64,000 nucleotides of DNA from UBA2779 sp965232165 (lineage in GTDB: Bacteria > Spirochaetota > Spirochaetia > DSM-2461): positions 1,054,001-1,118,000 of the forward strand of contig CBDDOY010000001.1 in the NCBI GenBank assembly GCA_965232165.1, read 5' to 3'. The position numbers and the translations under genes are program-made. Numbering within the stretch: position 1 is the first letter of the stretch; the number at the start of each line of letters is the position of its first letter. The notes beneath the pieces are model-generated. The model ran no database searches. It was not told the DNA's origin and saw nothing but the letters and a program-made list of their open reading frames with translations. Of this stretch, positions 27,180 through 35,927 are shown piece by piece.

Positions 27180-27790
27180 GTAAATATTTGGAGTTTGTCG
27201 GACTTCACTCTTCATCGCAAGTCCCCGCCTTGCATCCTGCTGAGAGAAGATCATCGTGAGGGAAACCGTGTTATTAAGAAAACCTTGGCGAATCTGACTA
27301 AATGGCCTCCTCATGTCGTCGAAGGTCTGCGGCAGCTCCTCAAAAAAGACTCCGGCCTTATCGGTAAAGATGGATTTAAAGCCACCCGAACATTGCCCCA
27401 TGGCCATGTCAAGGCTGTGATTGAAGTCATGAAAGACCTCAAACTGCCTCAGATGCTCTACTCGCAGAGGACTTCTATGCGAAATATCATTACAGCCCTG
27501 ATCGCCGGCCGAGCGGTGAATCCGCAATCCAAATTGGCCGCTTTCCGAGAAATCAGCGGTCCAAACCGAACCAGTACTCTTGCTGATATCACCGGCCTGG
27601 ACGAGGATTTAAGTCAGAGGGACATCTATGAAGCACTGGACTGGCTCTTGATGCGTCAAAATGCCATTGAAAAAAAGCAGGCCGACCGCCATCTGAAAAA
27701 CGGTTCCTTTGTTCTTTATGACCTTAAGTTCCCTCTGGTATGAAGGACGGCATTGTCCATTGGCCAAACGGGGATACTCCATGGACGGCA
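27180..27790 (+). pseudogene. IS1634-type transposase N-terminal remnant
   Basis: The frame through 27195-27743 encodes HREGNRVIKKTLANLTKWPP followed by HVVEGLRQLLK, the conserved N-terminal pattern of IS1634/IS4-like transposases. It also encodes DITGLDEDLSQRDIYEALDWLL and HLKNGSFVLYDL, the approach to the first catalytic Asp. A shift near 27730 then gives CPLAKRGYSMDGR. Only about 200 of some 500-600 residues remain and no start codon of the family is intact. Related pieces lie at 34630-35720. Confidence 0.7.
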
Positions 27791-27880
27791 GGCGGGGCAT
27801 ATCCCATTTAGAAAAAACACAGTCAGCTAGACACTGCCAAGCTTAGTATCGGAAGAAAATTCCTTGAAGAGACTGGACCG

Positions 27881-28789
27881 TCAAAGAGCATCTATCTCTT
27901 CGGGTGTCAGACCGGTATTCTTGCTGATGATCTCTATGAGAACACCGGAGTCTTTGAATCTTCGGGCCATTTCCATTCTGGTTTCTAACTTGCCTTTTTG
28001 CATTCCCTGCTCTATTCCCTGTTCTATTCCCTGCTCTATTCCCTGCTTTCTGATCATTTCATCATGTTCTCGTATTGCCGTTTGAATCATCGAATTCGCT
28101 GCCTCCGTAGTTTCTATTATTTCCAGGGCCGGATTGATAGTCTTCAAGGCCGAAAAAACTCCCCCGATGAACAGGGCCAATTCCTTCCATAGCCGTGGTT
28201 CTTTCTCCTGAAACAAGTCTAAAAGCTTCTTTATTTCCCTGTCAATTCCCTCGATTTTTCTATATCTCTCGAAATAGAGAGCCGCGTCGATGATGGTTTC
28301 CATCTTCTTCAGTGCAGGCTCGTCGATTTCGTTGACGGCTATAAGATGATAGCAGAATCTTGGAATATATTCAACGGGGATGTCATTCCTGAGCAAATCA
28401 CTTGTGTCGATTGCCGCCGTCCAGGGCGCCTCGCCATTGTAGAGGAGCAGGGGAAACACGGAGGGCAGCTTCCCCTCGCTGTCCCTTTCCAGCCATTCAT
28501 AGAGTTCGATGATGTACCGCAGGAAGCGGAGCGCCATTCGGTTATCAACAGAGGATTGAAACTCCATGAGGATGTAGATGTAGACGTTCCGTCCTTTACA
28601 GCGTGCCCGGTAGCACAGGTCGGACTCGTGTTTTTTATGTTTCCGGTTAACGAACTGCTTGTCCATGAGTTCAAAGGATGAGAAATCCAGTTCTTTTACG
28701 AAGTTCTCTTTGACGAAGCGTGTCAGCAGTTGTCCGGCGATGGACGGATTGGAGAGGAAACGTTTGTAGCGGCTGTCATGAATAGTCAT
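27881..28789 (-). CDS. Rpn/PD-(D/E)XK nuclease-family transposase-like protein
   Basis: The protein of about 302 residues belongs to the Transposase_31/Rpn group. It has MTIHDSRYKRFLSNP at the start, the KHESDLCYRAR and YIYILMEFQSSVDNRM segments of the PD-(D/E)XK core (Asp and Glu-x-Gln) and ALRFLRYIIELYEWL. Rpn proteins make DNA breaks that favour recombination. The C terminus has EQGI repeated three times, encoded by tandem 12-bp units at 28007-28050, then GMQKGKLETRMEMARR. Upstream in-frame starts exist at 28870 and 28894; the start used fits the family. Confidence 0.8.
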   Translation of the reverse strand: MTIHDSRYKRFLSNPSIAGQLLTRFVKENFVKELDFSSFELMDKQFVNRKHKKHESDLCYRARCKGRNVYIYILMEFQSSVDNRMALRFLRYIIELYEWLERDSEGKLPSVFPLLLYNGEAPWTAAIDTSDLLRNDIPVEYIPRFCYHLIAVNEIDEPALKKMETIIDAALYFERYRKIEGIDREIKKLLDLFQEKEPRLWKELALFIGGVFSALKTINPALEIIETTEAANSMIQTAIREHDEMIRKQGIEQGIEQGIEQGMQKGKLETRMEMARRFKDSGVLIEIISKNTGLTPEEIDAL

Positions 28790-28946
28790 GCGGGGACAAT
28801 AAGATGAATTGCGGGAAAAGGGAAGATGGGAAGTGTCAGAGAAACTGTGGTTCTCCTGAAATTCGATCATAGGAGAGCTTCCCTGGGGCAACACGATTGA
28901 ACCTAACTGTCAGGGGGGCTGCCGAAGCTATCCGAACCGACAATCC

Positions 28947-29071
28947 ATCAGCAGAAGATGGCTGAAATCTTAGGAGTTAAACTGCAATGTCCCCGGTATC
29001 GTGAAGTATGAATTCTTGGTTGAATTCTGATATGGAAAGGATTTGTTTTATTGATTTAGTGAAAACTTCAG
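28947..29071 (+). repeat. Dispersed 125-bp repeat, family 3, copy 1
   Basis: This stretch matches the reverse complement of 40656-40780 almost throughout, with a handful of substitutions and one or two single-base gaps. No terminal inverted repeats or coding frame are apparent. It lies in the noncoding gap between the Rpn gene and htpG. Confidence 0.8.
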
Positions 29072-29082
29072 CCCCTGATGGA

Positions 29083-29200
29083 GGCGCAAGGGATTGAAAC
29101 GGAAATGCCGCTGGCAGCCCCGGCGATTGGCAATGAGCCGGGGGGCAGGCTGCCAGAATAAGGCATTGGAGAGGAAAGCCCGGCCCGAAGGGTTGCGCCC
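29083..29200 (-). repeat. Structured dispersed repeat, family 2, copy 1
   Basis: This ~118-bp unit has GGCGCAA at one end and TTGCGCC at the other, so its ends pair. Inside, CCCCGGC pairs with GCCGGGG and CTGGC with GCCAG, flanking a GATTGGCAATGA loop. Other copies are at 47518-47634 and 61253-61369. It sits directly after a family 3 repeat. Confidence 0.8.
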
Positions 29201-29268
29201 AGATATTGATTATTGAGAATTTCGCCGCACGAGAAGTATGAATGGGTTTTTGTCAAGATGCCCTATAG

Positions 29269-31128
29269 TTACAATGCCTTTGTCGTGACACGATTGACCC
29301 TGGCTGCAAAGCCCATCGGGTCGGTTAAAACCACTCCTTCGACAATCAATGCCTGTTCGTAGAGAAGCCTTGAGACATCCTCTATCATCTCCTCATCGGA
29401 GGACTCGCAGAGACCCTTGAGAACCGGATGATCCGGATTGATTTCGAGAATGAATGTCGCTTCGGGAATGTCGGTCTGTCCCATGGCCTTGAGCAACTGC
29501 CTCATATGAGCCGAGGGATCACCGTCTTCTGAGACCAAACAGCTTGGGGCGTCGATTAATCGGGGTGATGCTATGACATCCTTCACGGCATCGCCGAGTA
29601 TGCCTTTAATCTTTTTGATGATGGGCTCGGCGTCCTTCTTTTTCTTCTTGTCGTCGTCTGTCTTCAGATCGTCTAGGGCGCCTGAGCGGTTTATGGCCTT
29701 GAATGTCTTCTCTTCGAAAGGTCCTATCATCGGTGTGACGATTTCATCTATTTCCTCATCCATGATGAGGACTTCATAACCCTTGTCTTTGTAGGCCGCT
29801 AGGAGCGGTGATTTTCTCAGTGTGGCTTCGTTATCGCCAATTAGATAGTAGATGTTCTTCTGATCCTCGGGCATCCGTGCCTTATAGGCCGACAGACTGG
29901 TCCAGCCTTCGATGGCGGTCGATTTGTAGCGAATCAGCGAGAGGAGGTCTTCCCGATGAATCCAATCGCTGTACAAGCCTTCCTTCAAGGGGCGGTTATA
30001 TTGGAGGATGAAATCGTTATATTTCTCTGCATCCTCGGCGAGTTTCTTGAACTCGGATAGGATTTTCTTAACCGAGGCTTCTCGGATCTTGGCCATCACC
30101 TTGTTCTGCTGAAGTATCTCCCTGCTTACATTCAGGGGAAGATCTTCCGAATCGACTATGCCTCGTATGAAACGCAGCCAGACGGGCATGAGTTCCTTTT
30201 CGTCATCGGTGATGAACACCCGCTTCACATACAGTTTTACACCGGGGGTGTAGTTGGCTTGATACATGTCCATCGGCGCCGTCTTGGGAACATAGAACAA
30301 GGTGGTATACTCAAGGGTGCCTTCGGCGTGTGTGTGCACTTTCAGTAACGGTTCGTCCGAGTCATGGCTCAGGGTCTTGTAGAATTCATTGTAGTCTTCT
30401 TCCGAGAGTTCACTCTTGGGGCGTTTCCACAGGGCTCCGGCGATATTGACTTGTTCTTCCTTGGCCTCGGTTTTCTTGTCATCGCCGCTGCCGGTTTTTT
30501 CCTTCCAATGCAGATGAATCGGAAAGGCTATGTGATCAGAATACTTCTTGACTATGGACTTCACCTGCCATTGCGTTCCATGATCCTTGCCGGTGTCATT
30601 CAGGTAAAGGATGACTGATGTGCCTTGGGAATCCCGTTCGCACTTTTCCACCGAGTAGCCGCTATTTCCATCGCTGATCCACTTCCAAGCATCGTCATCG
30701 CCGGCTTTGCGGGAAATAACCTCTACCTTGTCGGCCACCATGAAGCAGGAATAGAAACCCACACCGAATTTTCCGATAAGGCTTGAGTCCTTTCTCGCAT
30801 CGCCCGACAGAGACTCTAAGAAGCCCTTCGTGCCGGATCGGGCGATGGTTCCGAGGGACTCAATCAGGTCTTTCTCGGACATTCCAATGCCGTTGTCTTC
30901 AATCAGCAGGGTGTCCTCACCCGCCCCGTCAACCCTGATGTCGATGCGGGGATTGAATTCGAGTTTTTTGAGTTCTTCATCGGTTAACGTAAGGTATTTC
31001 AGTTTATCCAGCGCATCTGATGAATTGGATATAAGTTCCCTCAGGAATATTTCGCTGTGGGAATAAAGGGAATGAATGAGGAGGTCGAGAAGTTGATTCA
31101 CTTCTGTTTTGAATTTTCGTTTGGCCAT
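29269..31128 (-). CDS. htpG: HtpG (Hsp90 chaperone)
   Basis: This 619-residue cytoplasmic Hsp90 has an N-terminal GHKL ATPase domain. It shows ELISNSSDALDKLKYL (about 30-45), IEDNGIGM (about 80) and GKFGVGFYSCFMVADKVEV (about 118-136), the ATP-lid region. The middle domain has LPLNVSREILQQNKVM. The C-terminal dimerisation domain ends in TKAL without an MEEVD tail, as in bacteria. AGGAGTC precedes ATG at 31128. The gene stands alone. Confidence 0.97.
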   Translation of the reverse strand: MAKRKFKTEVNQLLDLLIHSLYSHSEIFLRELISNSSDALDKLKYLTLTDEELKKLEFNPRIDIRVDGAGEDTLLIEDNGIGMSEKDLIESLGTIARSGTKGFLESLSGDARKDSSLIGKFGVGFYSCFMVADKVEVISRKAGDDDAWKWISDGNSGYSVEKCERDSQGTSVILYLNDTGKDHGTQWQVKSIVKKYSDHIAFPIHLHWKEKTGSGDDKKTEAKEEQVNIAGALWKRPKSELSEEDYNEFYKTLSHDSDEPLLKVHTHAEGTLEYTTLFYVPKTAPMDMYQANYTPGVKLYVKRVFITDDEKELMPVWLRFIRGIVDSEDLPLNVSREILQQNKVMAKIREASVKKILSEFKKLAEDAEKYNDFILQYNRPLKEGLYSDWIHREDLLSLIRYKSTAIEGWTSLSAYKARMPEDQKNIYYLIGDNEATLRKSPLLAAYKDKGYEVLIMDEEIDEIVTPMIGPFEEKTFKAINRSGALDDLKTDDDKKKKKDAEPIIKKIKGILGDAVKDVIASPRLIDAPSCLVSEDGDPSAHMRQLLKAMGQTDIPEATFILEINPDHPVLKGLCESSDEEMIEDVSRLLYEQALIVEGVVLTDPMGFAARVNRVTTKAL

Positions 31129-31373
31129 CAGATTGACTCCTATCGGTGATTTTTACGGCTTCATAGAAACCAGTGTAAAAATACTAAACCAAACAGGGAA
31201 ACGGCAAGTGCTGAATGCAGAGAAAACGCTCAATATAAGGAAAGATCCTTCTGTCTATCGAATGGGAGACGGCATCATATCCAGTCCCCCGAACTGCAGA
31301 AAAATGCCGGTCTTGAAACGCTCTTCATTCCGAAACCCACAGGCAGTTTCCTTTATCCGCTGGATGGGCATTC

Positions 31374-31880
31374 CTAGATTTCAGCATGCCGTTGTTTAGA
31401 GGTGCCCATAAGGATTCCGGCATCGCGAGCTGATTGGATGAGTTGCGGCAGCAGGTTGACCTCGTTCTGAATGAGCAATACATCCCCCTCGTTCATGCTT
31501 GTTACGGCTCTCTGCACATCGTCAGTACTCCAGGCCCTGTTTGCTCCGCCGTAAAGAACAATGGCGTTTTCCCCGTCGTCCGCAACCTGAATAACGGCAT
31601 GACCAGTAGGAACATCTCCCGCTTGGATTCCCGTCACATCAATCCCTTCAGCAGCCAATCTGTCCCGAAGAAAAATTCCATCCTCTCCGATGCGCCCGAT
31701 ATGCCGCACCGCAGTGCCGGCCCTGGCAAGAGCAGTGGATTGGTTAAGGCCCTTGCCGCCGGGAAACCTTTCCAAAGAGCGGCTCGGTATGGTTTCGCCG
31801 GGCCGTACTATATGCGATGTACAAAAGACATCGTCGATATTGATTGACCCCGCCTTGTAAACTGCTGGGAAGGTTTTCAT
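31374..31880 (-). pseudogene. rbsK: rbsK (ribokinase), truncated at a MITE end
   Basis: The frame starts as a normal ribokinase: INIDDVF, PSRSLERFPGGKGLNQSTALARAG with the GGKGxNQA substrate motif, HIGRIGEDGIFL and VLYGGANRAW. After 168 codons the sequence runs into GGGCACCTCTAAA, the end of the dispersed MITE, and stops. The missing half holds the ATP site and catalytic Asp (DTxGAGD), so it cannot phosphorylate ribose. The start overlaps the permease stop as ATGA, so it was the last gene of the rbs operon. Confidence 0.85.
31395..31407 (+). repeat. Solo MITE terminal sequence at the end of rbsK
   Basis: TTTAGAGGTGCCC is the terminal inverted repeat of the MITE family, but no MITE body follows on either side. 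It marks the breakpoint that cut off the ribokinase. Confidence 0.7.
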
Positions 31881-32875
31881 ACAAGCTTCATCTTTTTCCG
31901 GTTCTGGCTACTGCGGGAGTGGATGTCTATCATAACAGCGGCAACAAGAATAAGGCCCTTGATGATCTGCTGGACATAGGATGAAATCTTCATCAGGTTC
32001 AGGCCGTTCCCAATGACCCCCATAATCATCGCACCAACCACCGTTCCTCCTGCATTGCCATAGCCGCCCATTAACGATGCACCGCCAAGCACCACCGTGG
32101 CGATTGCCTCGAGTTCCAGCCCGATTCCCGCCGTTGGCTGGGCCGACCATAACCTGGCCGTCAGCAGAATTCCGGCAAATGCCGAAAAAAACCCGCTCAA
32201 TGTATATACCGATACCGTCATTGGCCCTGCCGCAATACCTGCTAAACGGGCCGTATCGTCTTTGCCTGCCACAGCATAGATATGGTGGCCGTAACGGGTA
32301 TACGTTAGAAGAACATGGACAGCCGCCGCCATTATAATCAGGAAGAAAACCGGAATGGGAAAGGGGCCGATAAACCCCGAACCCAATGCGATATAGCCTT
32401 CCGGCAAACCCGAGATTGGCTTCCCCTCCGTATAGACCAGTGTTAGCCCCCTCGCTATGGCCATCAGGGACAGAGATGCCACGAAAGGAGGAAGTTTTCC
32501 CCCTACCGCCAAAAGGCCAATAATCGTACCTGCAATCGCCCCGATTAGAAGACCCAGAACGATAACAGCAAAAACTGGCAGGCCGGACCGTACAGCCAAT
32601 CCTGCCGAAATTGCCCCAGCCAATGCCGCCGTAGAGCCGACAGACAAATCGATACCGCCGGTGAGTATGGGCAGCAGCAAACCAAGAGCAGCAATGGCCG
32701 TTATCGACGATTGCAGGGCAATGTTCATCAAATTCTGCGGATGAAGAAAACGCGGCGTTATCAATGCAAATAAAGCAATAAGTCCCAGCAGAATCAACAG
32801 CACGCTGTAACGGCGAAGCAATGCCTTATAATTGACATCCGATCGTCTAACAAATAAATTGTTCAAAAAAGTCAT
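31877..32875 (-). CDS. rbsC: Ribose-type ABC transporter permease
   Basis: This 332-residue inner-membrane permease of the BPD_transp_2 family has about eight to ten helices. LLPILTGGIDLSVGSTAALAG is the family signature and LEAIATVVLGGASLMGG is the ATPase-contacting EAA-like region. ATG at 32875 overlaps the rbsA stop (ATGA). A longer frame from 32992 would run through rbsA and is rejected. It pairs with the ATPase upstream. A second rbsC-like gene at 39250 belongs to the same broken operon. Confidence 0.92.
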   Translation of the reverse strand: MTFLNNLFVRRSDVNYKALLRRYSVLLILLGLIALFALITPRFLHPQNLMNIALQSSITAIAALGLLLPILTGGIDLSVGSTAALAGAISAGLAVRSGLPVFAVIVLGLLIGAIAGTIIGLLAVGGKLPPFVASLSLMAIARGLTLVYTEGKPISGLPEGYIALGSGFIGPFPIPVFFLIIMAAAVHVLLTYTRYGHHIYAVAGKDDTARLAGIAAGPMTVSVYTLSGFFSAFAGILLTARLWSAQPTAGIGLELEAIATVVLGGASLMGGYGNAGGTVVGAMIMGVIGNGLNLMKISSYVQQIIKGLILVAAVMIDIHSRSSQNRKKMKLV

Positions 32876-34383
32876 GATACCGTCCCCGACGGCACTCCCG
32901 CCGCCAGATGCATGATACCGTCTGAATCGGCCTCTTCGCGGGACAATTCCCCAACGAGATTTCCGTTCCTCATTACAAGAATTCTGTCGCACAGTCCCAG
33001 AAGCTCCGGAAGCTCCGAAGATATTATGACAACCCCAATTCCCTGGCCCGCCAGCTTATCAATCAGGTTGTATATTTCCGACTTCGCTCCAACATCGATA
33101 CCGCGTGTCGGCTCGTCAAGAATCAGAATAGAATGGTCCACAGTCAACCATTTCGCTATAACAACCTTCTGTTGATTTCCCCCGCTCAGATTTTTAATTC
33201 TTCTAGTTGGATCTGACGGCCGCACACTCAGTTTCGCTATTAAATCCTTAGCCAGCTCAATCAGTATTCCAAAATTCAGAAACCCCCAGCGGCTGTGAGA
33301 ATTGAGAGCGTTAATTGTTAAATTCTTTCTTACAGACAAGTTAAGAAACAGCCCTTGCAGTTTGCGATCCTCGGGCACATAGATTAGCCCGCGAGCAACG
33401 GCTGTTCGCGGGTTAAGCCGTTCGATTTGCCGGCCTTTTACAGAGACACTGCCGCTGAAAGCCGCATCCAGACCCACCGCTGCCCTTGCGAATTCGGAGC
33501 GGCCGGCCCCCACCAAGCCAGCCATCCCCACGACCTCGCCCCTTCGCAAGGTGAGAGAAACATCCTGGAACCCCTCTCCAGTCAGTTTGTCCACATCAAG
33601 CAAGACTTCCTCCTGCGGTGATGCTTCGCGGTAAAACATGTCTTGAAGCTCCCGCCCAACCATCATGCGGACAATTTCTTCGGGGGTCGTATTGCGTGTC
33701 AATTTTGAATCAATCAACTGCCCATCCCTGAGTACTGAAATCCGGTCCGCAATTTCAAATACTTCTTCAAGCCGATGAGAAATATAGACAAGCACCATTC
33801 CCCTGTCCCGCAAATTCTTAACCAGGTCCAATAACACTCGGGTTTCAGATTCGGCGAGCGATGATGTCGGCTCATCAAGAATCAACACATTAGCATTCTG
33901 GGACAGCGCCTTGGCAATCTCTACCATCTGCCGGAGTGCTATGGGCAGGGAAGATACAACAGTCGCCGGATCCATATCCAATCCCAACCGGCTCAGGAAT
34001 TCCGTTGCAACTTGCCGCATTCCCGGCTTATCCACCAGCCCGATTCCCGTCAGAGGCTCCCTCCCCAGCACAATGTTTTCAGCAACACTTCTTTCAGGCA
34101 GCAGAGTCAGTTCTTGGTGTATCAGCCCAATGCCCGCCTTCTGTGCATGCCGCGGCGAGCCCAGATGTTCTTCTTGCCCCTCGATGAATATTTCGCCCTC
34201 ATCTTTAGTGTAGTCTCCAGCCAGTATCTTCACCAAAGTTGACTTACCGGCACCATTTTCGCCGACAATGGCATGAATTTCTCCTGGATAAAAGGACAAG
34301 TCCACCTGAGCCAGAGCACGCACTCCGGGAAAACTCTTGCTGATTTTCTTCAGTTCAACAGTTGGTTTATTCATGGATTCCAC
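32872..34383 (-). CDS. rbsA: Ribose-type ABC transporter ATPase (double ATPase)
   Basis: The 503-residue RbsA/MglA-class protein has two nucleotide-binding halves. The first has GENGAGKST (about 42), LPIALRQMVEIAKAL and LILDEPTSSL. The second has GLVGAGRSE (about 290), the signature LSGGNQQKVVIAKWL and LILDEPTRGIDVGAK. The degenerate second Walker A is normal for the family. AAGGTGG precedes ATG at 34383. It energises ribose import with the downstream permease. About 250 bases upstream the sequence changes to transposase debris, so its own promoter may have been replaced. Confidence 0.94.
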   Translation of the reverse strand: MESMNKPTVELKKISKSFPGVRALAQVDLSFYPGEIHAIVGENGAGKSTLVKILAGDYTKDEGEIFIEGQEEHLGSPRHAQKAGIGLIHQELTLLPERSVAENIVLGREPLTGIGLVDKPGMRQVATEFLSRLGLDMDPATVVSSLPIALRQMVEIAKALSQNANVLILDEPTSSLAESETRVLLDLVKNLRDRGMVLVYISHRLEEVFEIADRISVLRDGQLIDSKLTRNTTPEEIVRMMVGRELQDMFYREASPQEEVLLDVDKLTGEGFQDVSLTLRRGEVVGMAGLVGAGRSEFARAAVGLDAAFSGSVSVKGRQIERLNPRTAVARGLIYVPEDRKLQGLFLNLSVRKNLTINALNSHSRWGFLNFGILIELAKDLIAKLSVRPSDPTRRIKNLSGGNQQKVVIAKWLTVDHSILILDEPTRGIDVGAKSEIYNLIDKLAGQGIGVVIISSELPELLGLCDRILVMRNGNLVGELSREEADSDGIMHLAAGVPSGTVS

Positions 34384-34629
34384 CTTAAATCACTTGTATT
34401 GACCGCTATACCGCATTGTATCATTGAATCATTTAATGATTCCAAGGGCAGGGAGTGTTTTAGTTTTTTGGGGTGTTCCCCCCGGCCGCCGCACAGTCTC
34501 CGTCCTCCAATCCCTGACGCGTTTGCGCTGAAAGCTACAATTCGCCTGATTCCTCCGTACATCTCTCCCCATGAGAGCGGCTCTCGAAAACATGGTTTTG
34601 CGTTTATATCCCACATTCATGAGCTAAAT

Positions 34630-35720
34630 TCACAAAAAGTACATTTTCTTGCAGGATGACCCTAAACAGTTTAGCACTCTGATATGTTCTTCTCGGATAT
34701 TCATGGCCTCAATCGTTTTGTTCCCATAATACAACAGCAGAACATCCTCAAATATCATGAATACCCATCGAATAGCGGGACATTGAGCCAGTTCATTTTT
34801 CTGATCCCATATCGCAACTTCATTTGATGCCGGAGCCTCCCGTATCCTCTTTTCCGCTAAGGAATGAATCAGCAGCGATACCGTCATCCCCATTATACGC
34901 TGTGGTTTCTTTAAGTACAAACTCTCTGCGTAAAAACAGGGATCCTCGAGAAAACGAAATCCCCGTTCGGCCGATACCCCCTGGTCTTTGTAGACGGAGA
35001 TAACTTGCTCATCACTTTAGAATTTCCGGATCCATCTCACTGGCTGCCACAATAAACATCCCCCTGCCCTGCTTCCCTCCGGAGACAGCCTCATCGTCTG
35101 AATGAAGTTCACCGACAATATGCCATTCCCGCTCTTGTGGAGACTGATTCTTGGAAGGATGTCCTTTTTGCCTGTACACGTCTTTCCTGACGATTCTGCA
35201 GGAAAGGGTTTGGCAGCGCAGTTTCTTTAGGGCACCTCTAAAAAACAGCTTTAGGAAATTGACGAAGAAATTTTTTGTCGATACAAGGCGGCATAAGCAA
35301 AGCGCAGCTTAAGCTGCGTGAGCATTTTTACAACGCAGTAGCGGCGGAAAAGATCGAGTCAAGAACTAAATGGGGTTTTTGGAGGTGCCCTTTAGAAAAC
35401 CTTTCTGCGGCACTTAAGAGCATCTGTCTCACAGGAAAAGGGCTGGTTTTCCAAGTGTTTAAGGTCTATGGCATTGCGCTCATGCGTATTAGCGGGATTT
35501 TTCTCGAATGTCTTCAATTGTTTATAGCAGGCCTGCCGGGAAAATACGGCCAGCCATCTTTGTGCAATTTCTCCGCAGGTGGATTGTACTGAGCTATAAG
35601 TGTATCCATTGTCCATAGGAATCATTGCAGACTTGTTTATGTCTGTTTTTAACATCCTTCAAGGTTTCAGGAACTTGGGTGATCCAATTTATTCTTCCGG
35701 TCATTTTGAGATTCTCTTTT
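34630..35720 (-). pseudogene. IS1634-type transposase remnant split by a MITE
   Basis: On the minus strand the piece from 35720 reads MTGRINWITQVPETLKDV. After a shift it continues IPMDNGYTYSSVQSTCGEIAQ and KRNAIDLKHLENQPF-like sequence to 35391. MITE copy A then interrupts it. From 35229 down come REWHIVGELHSDDEAV, then a stop, then VYKDQGVSAERGFRFLEDP, KPQRIMGMTVSLLIHSLAEK and RWVFMIFEDVLLLY, which are the C-terminal signatures of IS1634 transposases. It has several shifts and stops and no N terminus. Confidence 0.72.
35230..35390 (+). mobile_element. MITE family 1, copy A
   Basis: This 161-bp element has terminal inverted repeats GGGCACCTCTAAAAA and a near-complement ending GGAGGTGCCC. 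It is flanked by TTTA on both sides (4-bp target duplication). An internal palindrome GCGCAGCTTAAGCTGCG lies in the middle. It has no coding frame and is inserted in the IS1634 remnant. Confidence 0.85.
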
Positions 35721-35882
35721 GGGCACCTCTAAGAAACAGCTTCAGGAAATTGACGAAGAAATTTTTTGTCGATACAAGGCGGCAGAAGCAAAGCGCAGCT
35801 TAAGCTGCGTGAGCATTTTTACAACGCAGTAGCGGCGGAGAAGATCGAGTCAAGAACTAAATGGGGGTTTTTAGAGGTGCCC
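35721..35882 (+). mobile_element. MITE family 1, copy B
   Basis: This 162-bp copy is nearly identical to copy A, with the same ends and the same internal palindrome. It directly abuts the upstream end of the IS1634 remnant. No target duplication is seen, so one flank has been lost or rearranged. Confidence 0.85.
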
Positions 35883-35927
35883 ATAAGATAGGGACGTTCT
35901 ATTGGAACACTCTTAAGAATTTACATA

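Noticed and set aside
29083..29200. CRISPR repeat, because of the GGGATTGAAAC-like end
   Set aside because: Only single copies occur at each locus, with no spacers; the unit is 117 bases with paired ends.
31877..32992. A longer permease starting at 32992
   Set aside because: The extra N terminus would run through the end of rbsA and lacks family sequence; the ATGA junction at 32872-32875 gives the better start.
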